The position numbers and the translations under genes were made by a program. 64,000 nucleotides of DNA, taken from positions 273,699,655-273,763,654 of the forward strand of contig CM061141.1 in NCBI GenBank assembly GCA_030789695.1, given 5' to 3'. This DNA is from Scilla litardierei (lineage: Eukaryota > Streptophyta > Magnoliopsida > Asparagales > Asparagaceae). This document shows positions 1 to 10,841 of the stretch, piece by piece (position 1 is the stretch's first letter; each line of letters starts with the position of its first letter). The notes below the pieces were generated by a model. The model was not told the DNA's origin and did not search any database. It saw only the letters and a list, made by a program, of their open reading frames with translations.

Positions 1-218
1 GCATTGAGATTAGCTCTATTTTTGTCGTCGACAGACCATTTTCCAAACTCAACGTCTGTGGGTGCGATGTACGGGACTTTGGTAATAGTCCAAGCTTCAA
101 TGTCCAATGACTCTAGGTGAGTCTTCATTCGGATCTTCCAGCTAGCGTAGTTGGTTCCGTTGAATAGAGGTGGTCGCATGGTATTCAGTCCTTCAGAGTG
201 AAAAGATGTTGACGCCAT
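1..218 (-). CDS. copia gag, N-terminal fragment cut by the window edge
   Basis: Read on the minus strand from ATG at 216-218, the frame is open for 72 codons to the window edge. It begins MASTSFHSEG and contains PLFNGTNYASWKIRM, the hallmark N-terminal motif of copia Gag (the UBN2/DUF4219-type start, F-x-G-x-N-Y-x-x-W). Gag forms the virus-like particle that packages element RNA in the cytoplasm. The start lies 16 bases beyond the primer binding site, as expected for a short leader. The rest of gag-pol is off the window, so intactness cannot be judged. Confidence 0.8.
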   Translation of the reverse strand, partial: MASTSFHSEGLNTMRPPLFNGTNYASWKIRMKTHLESLDIEAWTITKVPYIAPTDVEFGKWSVDDKNRANLN

Positions 219-233
219 CACTTTTGTAGCCTT

Positions 234-245
234 GCTCTGATACCA
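234..245 (-). other. primer binding site, tRNA-iMet type
   Basis: The minus strand reads TGGTATCAGAGC, the complement of the 3' end of plant initiator-methionine tRNA. It lies two bases inside the LTR end at 248. This fixes the element's orientation and the LTR boundary. Confidence 0.9.
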
Positions 246-1264
246 AGTGTTGGATCCTGTGGATGGCAAACAACACTAGAAGGGGGGTTGAATAGTGTTG
301 TGTATATAGTAAACTTTTTCGCTCGACGATATTAACACAAATAAATTCCTTCTAATGTTTCCTAAGAAACCAAGTAGAGTGATCTACGTTTGGTTCTTAA
401 TCAACAAAACAATCTTAACAAGAATATGAAAGAGATTGGATTAAGATCAGATAAATATAACTTTGACAAATAGATCTTTACAAATAGATTTATACACAGC
501 GGAAATTAAAGATACAAACTTTTGAATAAGTTAACAATGAATCACAAACATGAACAATTAATAAGTAACGAATGCTTGTACAAGAAAAATAGCAAATCAC
601 AAAAAAAAAAACAAACGCAGACAAAAGGATTTTTATCCTGGTTCCCCGTAACCCGAGTACGTCGAGTCCCCGACCAATCCGATACGAGATTTCCACTATC
701 TGCCTTGGCAAATACAAGCACCTAACTTCACTCGTTAGGATTTCCAACGAGCTAGCCTTGACCAGGATTTCCAACCACAACACCTGGACTTGTCCAAGAT
801 TTACCCTTGCCTCACAAACCGAGGACTTTCCAACTGGCAACAACTAGACTTGTCTAGTGTTTCAATAATCAACACAATGAGAATTTATCCAATACACCAC
901 AATAAATGATGGAGATTGGTTTACACAACTGATTCTATAGCCAATCAAAGTTAAGACAATTTGTGTAGTGGCTTGATAGAATGATAGTCTAGATCACACA
1001 AAGATACGAAAGAAGTTCTTTGTGATCTAGAACTTTTCAAAAATCCTTTCAAATAGAATTAAAGAGAATAATAGTAAGGATTTTGAAAACGATTTAGCCA
1101 ATAAAAAAGTAAGAGTATGATCTTCAAAAAAGAATAAGAAAGTATTGCAAGATCAAATAAAAATTAAATTGGCTAGAGAGAAAATTGTGAGCTTTGAATT
1201 CAAGAGAGTTTTCACAATAGATTTTATTTTCAATGTTGTGTTTTTTCACAAAAGAATTTAGCTC

Positions 1265-1272
1265 TATTTATA
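1265..1272 (-). promoter_or_regulatory. TATA box of the left copia LTR
   Basis: The minus strand reads CTCTATAAATAGAG around this site. It lies about 120 bp downstream (in LTR orientation) of the AGTCGACT array and about 1 kb before the LTR end. Transcription would start roughly 30 bp further toward lower coordinates. Position and consensus support it; no transcript data. Confidence 0.6.
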
Positions 1273-1389
1273 GGGAAAAAACTGAGATTTGAATTTCAAA
1301 TTTCGTTTGACTTTTGTCCCAAAAATTACGGAGTAAATTGCTCAAAGGATTTCAAAATTCAAATTCAAAACGTCTGAAATTTACAGCTG

Positions 1390-1538
1390 GTAGTCGACTC
1401 CCTCATATAGGTAGTCGACTCCCATAGAACTCCAGGAGTTTTTGATCTTTGACAAGTAGTCGACTCCCTACTTTTGGTAGTCGACTCCCAGAGGAGTTTT
1501 TCCTGCTGCTCTTCTAGTCAGACAAGTAGTTAGCTCCA
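1390..1538. repeat. array of AGTCGACT palindromes in the left copia LTR
   Basis: GTAGTCGACTCCC occurs at about 1390, 1411, 1456 and 1477, with a degraded fifth copy near 1527. AGTCGACT is a perfect palindrome. The copies pair as two close doublets upstream of the TATA box, the layout that other LTR families in this window fill with different palindromes. Confidence 0.8.
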
Positions 1539-1971
1539 GGGTGCGTGGAGTTTCACTACAAAAATTATGAAGTGACTAGAAAAAGCTCTCGAAAATATTT
1601 TGAAGATAATTAAAAGTATTTTCGAAATTATTTGTGTGTGGGTGTTTTGTCTATTTGATATGGCTTTAACAAATACCCTAAAAGACACGACACACTCACT
1701 CTAGACTCAGAACATGTCTTCAGAAGTTTGGTCAACTTGATGAAGTGAAAGTGAGCTTCTCTTTGTGCTACTTGTCCTGTTTTGAGCTTGAGCTTCATCA
1801 CTTGAGTTTAGTCATGTTCGTCTTTGTCTTTGAGCGTTGAAGTGTGTTTCTTTGAGTATGAGTAGAGCTTCGCAAATTCTGCGCACTTGAGTGTAGTGTA
1901 GTTAGTACATCAAGCTTTCATTTGGTGTGCTCATCATCAAAATCACTTGGGGTGGAATTAAATTTCCATCA

Positions 1972-4142
1972 GAAATCGCATGGCAAACATATGCCCCCCA
2001 GAACTTTTAGTGGGATGTCTTCCGCGATCCCAACCGGTCTTGTACTCCTCCCGTCCGCTAGTTGAATCCGCATGTCGGTAGGCTTCAAATCCGTGCCGGT
2101 ATTCAACTTACGGAACATGGAGAGGGGCATGAGGCTAACACTAGCCCCCAAGTCCACCAATGCCTTTTGTAGGGGGACGCCACCTAGAGTGCAAGGAATC
2201 CAGAAACTCCCCGGATCTTTAAATTTGGCGGGCTCCTTCTCTCTCTTTGTGAACCAAGTCCCTTCCTCCGCGAGCATTATCTTCTCCTTCCTCTTCCTTC
2301 CCGTGATCAAGTCTTTTAAGAACTTGGCATAAGATGAGATTTCCAATAAAGCTTCGAGGAAGGGGATATTGAGGCTCACCCCTCTCAAATACTCGAGAAA
2401 CTTGGCTAGCCGTTTCTCCATCTTGGCTTTAGCTAGCCGTTGAGGGAAGGGCACCGGTGGCATAAATCGGTGCTCATCAATAAGCTCCTCCATTCTAGAC
2501 TTTTCTCCTTCTTGCGGCTCCTTCTCCTTTGCCACTTCAATTACCGGCTCGCTTTCTTCTAGATTCTCCACCACTGGCTTCTTGACTTGAGTCATGGGGG
2601 AGTGGTATCCTTCCCTCCTCTTGTAGTAACTGCAACGACCGCATTGATATGGCCGGTGTTGCCCCGTGGATTCAGCTCGGGTTGAGCCGGCAATTGTTGG
2701 TTGTTCTTATTGAGCAACGCAAGTTGCTCCCCAATTTGAGCGACGACGGTGGCGAGAGAATCTTGTCCCGCCTTCAACGTGGCATTGATCTTTCGTTGTT
2801 CCGCCATAAACTCATCCATCTTAGCTTCAAAATCCAGACGTGGTTGAGCTTGCGGTGGGTTGGGATTTCTCCACCCTTGATTATACCCGGGTGGCCTATA
2901 AGGTCCCACTTGTTGCCTCGGTGGGAAATTTTGTTGCGGTGGCACCCTTTGTGGATAATTCAGTTGTGGTGGTGGTGGAGCCCGAGCTTGAGGAGGTTGG
3001 TGTTACGGGGGGTTCAATGCTCCATCATTATTAGCATATGAGAAACCCGGATGGTTTCTAGCGGCCGGATTGGCCCAATATCCAGAATTCCCCGCGACGT
3101 ATTGGATTTGCTCCAAAGCTCCTTCTACTTGCTCTCCTCCTACATACATGGCTTGCGATTGGTCTTGCCAATCGCTCATATGATTTGTCGGCGTGGATGT
3201 AGAAAGGGATCCTTGAGGCTCCGTAATAAATTTCTCCAATCTCTCCACTACCTTATGGAGAGAGTCGAACTTGCTAGAAAGCTCCGCCATGGCCTTGGCC
3301 TCATAGATACTTGTGGGCTTCAAGGAGGATGAAGAATGTCCTCGCTCGTCCCCCCATTATTGGTTGTTCGAGGCCATCTCCTCAAGCAAGGCCGTAGCTT
3401 CACCGGGAGTCTTCGACAAAATGGCTCCATTTGCCGTGACATCAATAATCTGCTTTGTCCCTGGTTGGAGTCCATTATAGAAACTGTGGACGAGCTCCCA
3501 ATCCTCAATGCTATGATGCGGGCACTGATGTTGCAAGTCCTTGAAGCGCTCCCATGCTTCGTAGAGAGTCTCTTAAGGTCCTTACTTGAAGGACATGAGA
3601 GCACTTCTAATCTTCATCGTCTTGGAGGGCGAGTAAAATTTGTCGACGAAGGCACTCGCCAACTCATCCCAAGTGGTGAAGATTCCTTCGGCTTGTGTCC
3701 TCAACCAATATAATGCCTTGTCCTTGAGTGTGAAAGGGAAGAGTCGCAGTCTAATAGCATCCACGGAGACGCCCGTCATTTGGAAGGTGGAACACTTTGA
3801 TAGGAAGAGCTGGATGTGGTAATGAGGGGTTTCATGGGAGTTCCCATGAAAAGGATCTTGTTGCATAAGGACCACCAATCTAGTCTTCAACTCAAAATTT
3901 TTGTCGGCCGCCAACTCTGGCATGGCTATGGACGAGGTCGTGGAAGAAGTCTTAGGCCGAAGCCTATCTCTTATGGAAATAATCCTCGCCATTCGCGCCG
4001 CCAATTCTTCGGGGGTCTCAGGATGGGTCATAAAATCTCCTTCCGTAACGGGTCTCTTCTCTGCTCGGATCCTCCTCAATGTACGCTCGATCTCCGGATC
4101 GTATAGTATCTCTTCGGGGTTCGCCGAGGATCTCGTGTACAT
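1972..4142 (-). pseudogene. Athila-like gag-protease, broken
   Basis: The frame starting at 4142 encodes a Retrotrans_gag-type domain (about residues 70-185; motifs such as LFPFTLKDKALYWL and WDELASAFVDKFY). It then continues in the same frame through stops at 3582-3584, 3573-3575, 3357-3359 and 3003-3005, into a Pro/Gln-rich segment (2945-2600). A one-base shift near 2593 leads into the protease frame (2595-1972), with active-site motif DLGAS. Gag would build particles and the protease would mature them. Four nonsense changes and one frameshift make this a decayed copy even before the copia insertion cut it at 1971. Confidence 0.85.
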
Positions 4143-4258
4143 GCAAGGGAAAACAGAGTTTCAAAGAAATGGTTAGCACAACGGAAGGGTAAAATAAAAA
4201 TAGAAATAATACGAATAAAAAGAAAAATAGCTAGGTTATAGGATTCAAACACTATTGC

Positions 4259-4277
4259 CTCCCCGGCAACGGCGCCA
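4259..4277 (-). other. primer binding site of the Athila-like element
   Basis: The minus strand reads TGGCGCCGTTGCCGGGGAG, the characteristic primer site of Athila/Tat-type plant Ty3 elements. It lies six bases from the LTR end at 4284. Confidence 0.85.
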
Positions 4278-4659
4278 AAAACTTGATCGTGCCCCGGATA
4301 CACGTCCCAGAGCGGCGACGATCGTAGTCTTACCGCAAGCGCACGGTGTAGCGGCGAGCGGGTATCGAACACAGGGAGGCCTAATAACAGTGTCTTCTTC
4401 GAATCACCTGGCTATAGGAAAAGTAGGGAAATGTTCGCAAATGTGCGGTCACAGTCGTTCAGATGTATAAAAGAATTAACAGATTAATAAAGATGCTTAG
4501 GGGATAGGGAGTCCCCGCTACTTGTCGTATCTCATCATTGTGACACGTAGGTTTCACGATTGCTAGACTTGAAAATTGGGTGAACTAGTTGCAACTAAAT
4601 GTGGAACCAAGCTCGCGCTCTCGCGCTATTGCCGGTCTATAGGTAACCTAGGGTAGGGT

Positions 4660-4945
4660 CCAATCTCTTGCAAACCCTAACCTATGCAAACTAGCGTGAA
4701 GAACAACATCATCGTTCAATCGTATCTCGAGCCCACTCTCGTGCAAACTCGAGCTACGACCAATGTTGGGATAGTTCCTACCCATCCAATCTCTTGCAAA
4801 CGGGTATTGGTATAGAATTGCAATTGAAGAACCCTAGTTTCGGTCCAATCTCTTACAAACCGATTCCAGAGGAATTCAATTGCAACCCAATTCGAAAATC
4901 TAGGGCTTCCTATCGAATTGGGATCCAATCTCTTGCAAATCCCAA
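4660..4945. repeat. degenerate direct repeats with CCAATCTCTTGCAAA
   Basis: The motif CCAATCTCTTGCAAA (one copy with TTACAAA) recurs four times, about 70-130 bp apart, within the Athila-like LTR. It lies on the R/U5 side of the TATA-like box. No function is evident. Confidence 0.65.
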
Positions 4946-5336
4946 TCGGTATGAATCCCTAGCTATTCGTATTATAGCAATCCCAAACTAACCCTAATCA
5001 ACCCTAGCAATAGTTTCGCCAATTCATCACAAATTCGAAATTGGGCTCATAGGGTTCATCCCTACGCCCTAAGACGATGAACTACTCACAATTCATAATA
5101 GAATGCAATAGAAATTCACAATCAAAATCAATGGAATTCATAGCAAAATTCAATAAATCAATAAAAATGGGGTTTTTGAGGGAGAGAGAGACAAACCAAT
5201 GAAGAACAAGCTAGCATCCAACAAAATCTCACTTTTCTCTCCTCCCTTAAAGCTAAATCTAATCCCTAAAAAGTTAATCTAAAAAGCTACAAAAAGTTCT
5301 GAAAAAAGCTCTCCTAAACTAGGTTAAAAACTGGGG

Positions 5337-5343
5337 TTAAATA
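5337..5343 (-). promoter_or_regulatory. TATA-like box of the Athila-like LTR
   Basis: The minus strand reads GGGGTATTTAACCCC, about 85 bp downstream (LTR orientation) of the CACTCGGCCGAGTG palindrome at 5427-5440. Supported by position and sequence only. Confidence 0.45.
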
Positions 5344-5426
5344 CCCCTCAAAATCGCCTAAAAACCCTGACGAAAATGCCCCTGTGCAGCCTCAAATCCG
5401 CAGTTTCCGCTACAGGCAGCGCGGCT

Positions 5427-5440
5427 CACTCGGCCGAGTG
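5427..5440. repeat. CACTCGGCCGAGTG palindrome
   Basis: A perfect 14-bp palindrome immediately left of the solo-LTR target duplication. It is the TATA-proximal member of the array that resumes at 7975. Confidence 0.8.
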
Positions 5441-6099
5441 ACGAACCCTGTCACGACCCGCTTCCCTAAAATGGAGGCGAGACGTGAGAAGGTCCGCTCA
5501 GACGTGGAGCTGTGAAGCTGCACGCCTGATAAGCGTCAATTTAGTATAAGCAGGTCCCTGTAATCGCAAAAGGAACAACAACAATAATAATAAAAAGAGA
5601 CGGATATGAAATACCAATCTCAAAGTTTGTCCACAAAAAATGTTCAACATCACAGAAAAGCCACCAGGCTAACAGGAAAGAGTCTAAGGCCCAGAACAAG
5701 GCCAAGCAAAAACAACACAAACATAACAGAGTATCAAACTAGGTGCCACGCACCGACAACTAAGCAGTCTAACAAAAGAAGCTAAACGAAGACACTAAGA
5801 CTGATCCCCAGTGTCGACGTAGTCCTCGATCAACGCGGGTTCTGACTCAGCGTCGGCGAACACCACGTCCTCAGCAAGTAACTCAGGCTCGGGCTCTAAC
5901 ATGTGTCACCCAAAAGAGAAAAGGGGCACATGTCAGCAAGTCGAAAGACTTGTGCAAGGAAACGGGAATAAAGGTAAACTAGCAACCTAGCAGTTAAAAT
6001 ATGGTGCATGGCAAGTAAAGTAAGGTGGTAACAAGTAAAGTAAAGGAGAGTACAAGTGGCAAGTGGTTGTTGTGACATGTAATGTCAAGTAACAAGTAC

Positions 6100-6206
6100 A
6101 AGTACAAGGGATCACTCAACGAGTGCCCTATTGCCCGCAGGCTGTGTTCAAGTATCAAGTACAAGGGATCACTCAACGAGTGCCCTATTGCCCGCAGGCT
6201 GTGTTG
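6100..6206. repeat. 57-bp tandem duplication in the solo LTR
   Basis: The segment containing ACAAGGGATCACTCAACGAG through CAGGCTGTGTT occurs twice, offset by 57 bp (6105 and 6162), nearly unchanged. The array LTRs lack this duplication. Confidence 0.85.
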
Positions 6207-7183
6207 AGCTCGTCTTCTGGATCACGAGCCAGAAAGTGAAATTGGCATAGGATTATGCCCACGCAAGGTGGGTGCCTAGCCGGAACAAATAGTACAAGTC
6301 TGTAGCAAAGCTACGCATTCACGATGAGTATTCAAGCATGCAATGATATGAGCAGTTAATATGCGTACCGTTAATCGTATTTAAACGTGACAGGCAAAAT
6401 GCTATGACATGAACATATTCGCGTACCGTTAATTTAAATTAAACATGGCAGTTAAAATGCAATAACAGTTAAGGATGCATGGATGACATGAACAGTTAAT
6501 TCGTGTACCGTTAAGGGAAAGTAAACGTGACATACAAGCATGATGAGGGTGACGGACCAAGCTTCGTTGTCAAGCTAGGTCAAGGGCGTCTAAACGGCTA
6601 TCCTTTCACCGTCTAGTCTCTTTTACGCTAAAGCAAGGTAAATGGCCTAAGACATGGCCCAAACCAAGAGATGCAAGTTTCACTTGCATGATACCGGGAT
6701 TGACGAGCAATGAAGATCGTCACACAAGTTAACTACGGAATGGATCACTGTTATGGCAAAACAATTATTAGCACAATGATCCTAAATAGGTTTCTTATTA
6801 GAACCCTAATCATCTAACAATCCATTTTATTAGGGGTTCATAATGTCAATGTGGGTTATGCTAAAATTAAAGGAATCGAGTAATACCGCATAGGGAACGG
6901 AAGAATAATGCCGAGCAACCACGGCGACGGAAGAAACGCTCCGGGGAACCTAGGGTTCAGATCTGGAAATGATTGGAGAAGTTTGGAGAAATAGGGTTTT
7001 GTGGGATTTTGGGCATTTGATGGAGATTTGGGGAAGATGAGAGGTGGAATGAGTTGAGGGAGGGTTTGGATGATGGAGGATGAGCTTGGGATGAAGGATT
7101 AATTGTTTGAGGGAGATGGGGGCTCAATGGGGGAGAAATTAGGGTTTTAGGTCGTGAGGGAGGAGAAGAAAACATTTGGAGGG

Positions 7184-7191
7184 TATTTATA
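7184..7191 (-). promoter_or_regulatory. TATA box of the solo LTR
   Basis: The minus strand reads CTCTATAAATACCC, about 45 bp downstream of the palindrome array in LTR orientation. Confidence 0.6.
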
Positions 7192-7235
7192 GAGTTTGGT
7201 GGCGGCTAGGGCAAAACTAGGGTTTACAGCACTGG

Positions 7236-7652
7236 TTAGTCGGTCAAAGAACAACCACTGACCGACTAGTTTGAGATCTAGTCGGTCGGTTGAACAACGC
7301 AGACCGATTAAGTGTAAACAGTAACTCCAGTCGAAAACCTGAACTAAGAGTTAGTCGGTCCAAGAACAATTACTGACCGACTAGTTTGACATCTAGTCGG
7401 TCGATGAACGTTCTTAGACCGACTAAGAGTAAACAGTAACTAGTGTCAAAAATAGTTGATGAGTTAGTCGGTTAAAGAAGCATTGCCGACCGACTAGTTT
7501 GCAACCTAGTCGGTCAACCAACGTTCTTAGACCGACTAACGATAAACAGTAACTCCAGAATAATTTAGAAAGCCAACTAGTCGATTCAAGAAGGTTTTCC
7601 GACCGACTGGATCGTCATCTAGTCGGTCGGTGGCCCTTCTTACACCGGCTAA
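7236..7652. promoter_or_regulatory. DRE-core palindrome array, solo LTR
   Basis: Four units of about 105 bp. Each pairs AGTCGGTC with GACCGACT twice and usually ends TAAACAGTAACT. On the minus strand the array lies directly upstream of the TATA-like box TATAAATA (7184-7191). Many copies contain ACCGAC or its complement GTCGGT, the core bound by DREB/CBF AP2/ERF factors. Stress response is inferred from the motif alone. Confidence 0.75.
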
Positions 7653-7974
7653 TTAGCACCAAAAGTTCCGATACGGAGCGCGGAGCCCCGGGATCGATTC
7701 CTAAGACTCCTAGGCTTGATCTAATAGTAAGATACGACCGTTATGAAGCCCATCACGAATGACATACTTCGAAATCGACGATCCTAAGGAAGAAATGAGA
7801 AAACACGACGAAACGATCGAAAATGAAAGTTACGGAGACGAAAACCACACATGAGGAGAAAATCCACCAAAACATATATTATAATATAATAAATCCAGAT
7901 ACATGAAAACCAGTCGTTACAAACCCTGTACAGAAACAGAGAGTTGGGGGTCTCCGGGGTCGTCTCCTCGGAGG

Positions 7975-8273
7975 TCACTCGGGCGGACGGCCTTCCGTCA
8001 CTCGGGCGGACGTCGGTTGTCACTCGGGCGGACCGTCTTTCTCCACTCGGCCGAGTCAGTCATCGGAGCAGACTGACGAAAAATAGAGAGTTGGTGATTT
8101 TTGATGCCGTCGTCTTGGCTCCACTCGGGCGAGGGGTGACTCGGTGCTCGGCCGAGTGGTATGGCGATGCTCAGCCGAGTGCACGCTGATATGGGCTCTG
8201 TTGCGTGTCCGATCTGGCCGGCTGAGCGGGCTGTCTATGCTCGGCCGAGTGACTCCTTCACTCGGCCGAGTGG
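7975..8273. repeat. CACTCGGCCGAGTG palindrome array, Athila-like LTR
   Basis: At least nine full or partial copies of the 14-bp palindrome, or its half CACTCGGGCGGAC, lie in 300 bp. The best are near 8044, 8148, 8238 and 8258. In LTR orientation they lie in U3, upstream of the TATA-like box. The motif differs from the DRE-core array but occupies the same position. Confidence 0.8.
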
Positions 8274-8566
8274 CATGCTGAAAATGCCCATCCTTCATGT
8301 TTTTGCCTCCTCGTCGCTCCTACGACGTTCTTTCTCCTTCCACTCCTCTCCAATAGCAAAATACCCCTCAAGGGAGTCGTCGGTGACACCCCGGAGTGGG
8401 TGTATCTCAGAATCACTCCAAATCGCTCCAAATCTCCTGAAATTCGACAAAAACAACAAATCGTGAAAAGCATCGCAATATTGTCGAATAAACGTGAAAA
8501 ACACGATTTGAGCGACTAAATGGCATGCAAACATGCAGAAAAAAGGTGTAAAATATGGAGTGATCA

Positions 8567-8757
8567 GCTACTGGCAAAACGAAAGCCTCTGGTTCTTCAT
8601 TGAGTCAGCGTGCTGGCCTCAAGGCTACTTCAAGCTCACCGTCCGCTTTTCCTGGAACCCTGTAACCTTCTGCACCACCCGCAAACAGCGCATGCAAGAG
8701 ATCGGTAAAATAAATGCTGCAAACAGCGCACGCAAGCGTTGTATAGGACTAACGTAG
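8567..8757 (+). pseudogene. coiled-coil gene family, 3' tail of copy Z
   Basis: Begins exactly at the Athila-like LTR edge. It matches the C-terminal coding end and 3' flank of the other copies (the Lys-Ala-Ser-Gly-Ser-Ser-Leu-Ser tail, then the spacer before the next copy). A TAA at 8663-8665 shortens the tail. The rest of this copy should lie beyond the far end of the Athila-like element. Confidence 0.75.
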
Positions 8758-8805
8758 AGTTTGTCTCTGTTGAATTGTGTACAAAAATTAACAAGAAATC
8801 AGCAG

Positions 8806-10841
8806 TGAATACAAACAGTTCCCTTTGCACTGCTCTTCCTCGGTTCTCTTTGCCGTGCTCTCTATGCACTGCTCTTTCTGTTTGCAATGTTTTTTCTCGG
8901 TTCCTCTATGGCGCTTGAGACTAAAAACAACATGGAAGAAGACCATGGCCTCAGGGCCAGAATTGCAGAGCTCGAGCATATGCTAGAGGAGGAGAAACAG
9001 AGCCGAGCTCTACTCGAGTCGAAGTTCGTGCTGGCGAAGCTCGTCGCAAGCCAAGATGCCAGCAGGTACCAAGGAGACTGCCTATTTCTCAGACATCAGG
9101 TGACAATTTTTGTAACGCCCCGCTCCCCAAAATACGACGGGAGCGAGAGTGTTACTGGGGTCCGCTTGAACAGAAGCGGTGAAGCTCGGGTTCATTAAGC
9201 ATCTGTGGTAAAACGCAAGGGCAGGTCCCTCGCACGCTTTTCAGAACAACCAGAATTATTCATACATTACAAGCCACATCCAGAATAATAAGCGTCCGTA
9301 CATGAAATAAAAACAACAAGCCTCATCTGGGCCGAAATACAACAATAATAACGTACACGCAACCACAAAGAAAAGTAACTAAGGCAAGCAACAACGGTAA
9401 AGGTCCTCTAGTCCTCCGTAGGGAGAGACTCGGTGTCTACAGCGAACTCCTGACTTTCCAAGTCAGGTGTCTCGTAAGGAACCTCCTGGTACTCAGGCTC
9501 GGGATCTGACATACATCCAAAAACATGAATGTATGTCAGCAAGGGTCTGCAAAAAGATGTTAGAACCCAAGGCAAGATATACAAATTTATACTGGATTTT
9601 AAGACGCATTATAAATTAAATGGGATAACAATAAAAGATTAAACATGCTGATTTTAAAGTAATACATCCTATCAGGCAGTTCTAAACAATCTGATGAGTA
9701 AAGTAAAGCATGTCAATTTCACTGAGGTAACAATTTCAATTTGCAAGTTTCAAGTTAGTGTCACACGTCTATAATAGGGTTCTCGCCTTTAGGACGTGAT
9801 GAGTGGGTCGTTCTTCACACAGGGGCTTACCGTGCTTGGCGCTAACCCACCGCATACGGGTGGTGCCCTTGAAGAGAGTACCCCGTCATACACCTAGTAG
9901 CCGCTCAACCCTAACCCCACCCCAAGATTGGTGCTGGAACACGAGCCAGCCTAGTCAACTCACATGACATCACGAAAGTCACGATTTCGCCTTCGAGGCG
10001 CACGATTTTACGATGTCTCACTCTCTTGTTAGTTATGCAGCAATAACATCATCAATTGTTCTTTTACATCATTTTCCAGAATTACAAAACAACATTCCCA
10101 ATAATTTAACAAAAGAGTGAATATGAGAGTTTAACGATTACGATGCAAAAAGCTAACTTTACATGCATTTTTTCTAAACTAAGGCATATCAAATTATATG
10201 CCGTTACAATTTTGGAGCGAGAATGTAATACTCTGAGAGAGAGGGGGCTTAAGGACCAAGCTCGGGCGGTGGAGATGCGGAAAAAGGAGAGGGAGTTCGA
10301 GGAGAAGTTGATTGATCTGCAATGGGCAAAGACACGGGCGCAGGATGAAGTTCTTGAATGGATGCAGAAGTACGGGCAGGTGGAGCACGCTGCAGTTTTT
10401 TGATGAAAAGAAGAAGGTAGTGGATGAGGTTCGTGGATTAAAGGAGAAGAACGCGGCGTTGGAGGTTAGATTATTGAGGCTGGTGGAGGTAATTGAGGAA
10501 TTTAAAGAAGATTATGTTGAAATCGAAGAGAATAAACGAGATCTTGGGCTTGCTGTGACAATGATAGAGGGTGTTCGCGAATGGATGAATTAGCATGGGG
10601 AGGCAGAGGCTCGAGCGTCGAATATTACAGGAGACTTTGTAGGTCTCATTGAGAAGGAGAGGATGGAGAGGGAGTCCAAGGATAAGACGCAAGATCAGGT
10701 AAAGTGCGAGGATCAGGAGCCTCCAACATCAAGGCTTGTTGAGGAAAATTCTCGTATGGAAGGAAAAGAACAGGCACACATCAATGACTCTGGTGATGAA
10801 GTTTTGCTTGTTTAAAGGCGAAAGAAACTTAAAGAGGCTGC
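8806..10841 (+). pseudogene. coiled-coil gene family, copy A (5' part), split by two elements
   Basis: Homologous to copies B-D. The ATG used by B and D is GTG here (8806), and a 14-bp loss in the hydrophobic N-terminus shifts the frame. The coiled-coil part resumes near 8887 (heptad-rich; ARIAELEHMLEEEKQSRALL). A solo LTR interrupts it at 9111-10208. It continues with a 5-bp deletion near 10384, stops at 10591-10593 and 10813-10815, and then the SIRE-like element at 10842. The last codons are at 47745-47894. Function of the family is unknown; product features are given under copy D. Confidence 0.85.
9111..10208 (-). mobile_element. solo LTR of a diverged Tekay-related Ty3 family, 1098 bp
   Basis: Starts TGTAACGCCCCGC and ends CCGTTACA, flanked by the 5-bp target duplication ATTTT (9106-9110 and 10209-10213). 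The empty site is visible in copies B and C (GACAATTTTGGAGCG). Its first ~130 bp align loosely with the Tekay LTR end (CCCGCTCCCCAAAAT...GGTCCGC...AGGTCCCT), which suggests minus orientation and a related family. It lacks the DRE-core array seen in the larger LTRs. Confidence 0.9.

Larger units (their letters stand above)
1..1971 (-). mobile_element. Ty1/copia element, 5' end only, nested in the Athila-like gag
   Basis: The visible part of a minus-strand copia element: 5' LTR (248-1971), a tRNA-iMet primer binding site (234-245) and the start of gag (218 down to the window edge). Its right LTR edge falls inside the Athila-like gag-protease frame; the last codon read before the LTR encodes Phe, and the next three bases (TGA) are the first LTR bases. 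The adjacent five bases GAAAT (1972-1976) are the expected target duplication; the partner copy lies outside the window. This element is therefore younger than the Athila-like element. Confidence 0.85.
248..1971 (-). repeat. 5' LTR of the left copia element
   Basis: About 1.72 kb with copia-like ends: on the minus strand it starts TGATGGAAATTTAATTCC and ends CCAACA, next to the primer binding site. The start resembles the TGTTGG...ATTTTGATGATGA pattern common to plant copia LTRs. It holds a TATA-like box (1265-1272) with an array of AGTCGACT palindromes immediately upstream (1390-1538). Small open frames within 490-843 are not conserved and look like chance. Confidence 0.85.
5449..7921 (-). 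mobile_element. Tekay-type solo LTR, 2473 bp
   Basis: Starts TGTCACGACCCGC and ends CGTTACA, the same ends and body as the LTRs of the array at 15273-39422 but clearly more diverged. It is flanked by a perfect 5-bp target duplication AACCC (5444-5448 and 7922-7926), so it is an insertion reduced to one LTR by LTR-LTR recombination. It contains a TATA-like box (7184-7191), a DRE-core palindrome array (7236-7652), a 57-bp tandem duplication (about 6100-6206) and three copies of a CGTACCGTTAA motif (6360-6520) that the array LTRs carry once. Confidence 0.92.
1972..8566 (-). mobile_element. Athila-like Ty3 element, 5' portion, host of two nested insertions
   Basis: A minus-strand element with 5' LTR 4284-8566 (interrupted by the solo LTR at 5449-7921), primer binding site 4259-4277 and a broken gag-protease frame 4142-1972 that the left copia element truncates. 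The rest of pol and the 3' LTR lie beyond the left edge. The base after the LTR (8567) is coiled-coil gene sequence; GCTAC (8567-8571) is the expected target duplication. Clade is inferred from the primer site and from the protease context (DLGASVSLMPLSMFRKL), typical of Athila-type Ty3 elements. Confidence 0.8.
4284..8566 (-). repeat. 5' LTR of the Athila-like element, interrupted by a solo LTR
   Basis: Plus-strand ends are TGATCG (4284) and TGATCA (8566), an inverted terminal match. Removing the solo LTR and one target duplication (5449-7926) leaves about 1.8 kb. The part next to the primer site has the usual Athila LTR text (ACCGCAAGCGCACGGT near 4332). Other contents: degenerate repeats of CCAATCTCTTGCAAA (4660-4945), a TATA-like box (5337-5343) and CACTCGGCCGAGTG palindromes on both sides of the solo LTR. 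Confidence 0.8.

Noticed and set aside
10143..10403. 86-codon frame with its own start before the coiled-coil part of copy A
   Set aside because: Its first ~20 codons lie inside the solo LTR ending at 10208; it is only the resumed frame of the interrupted gene.
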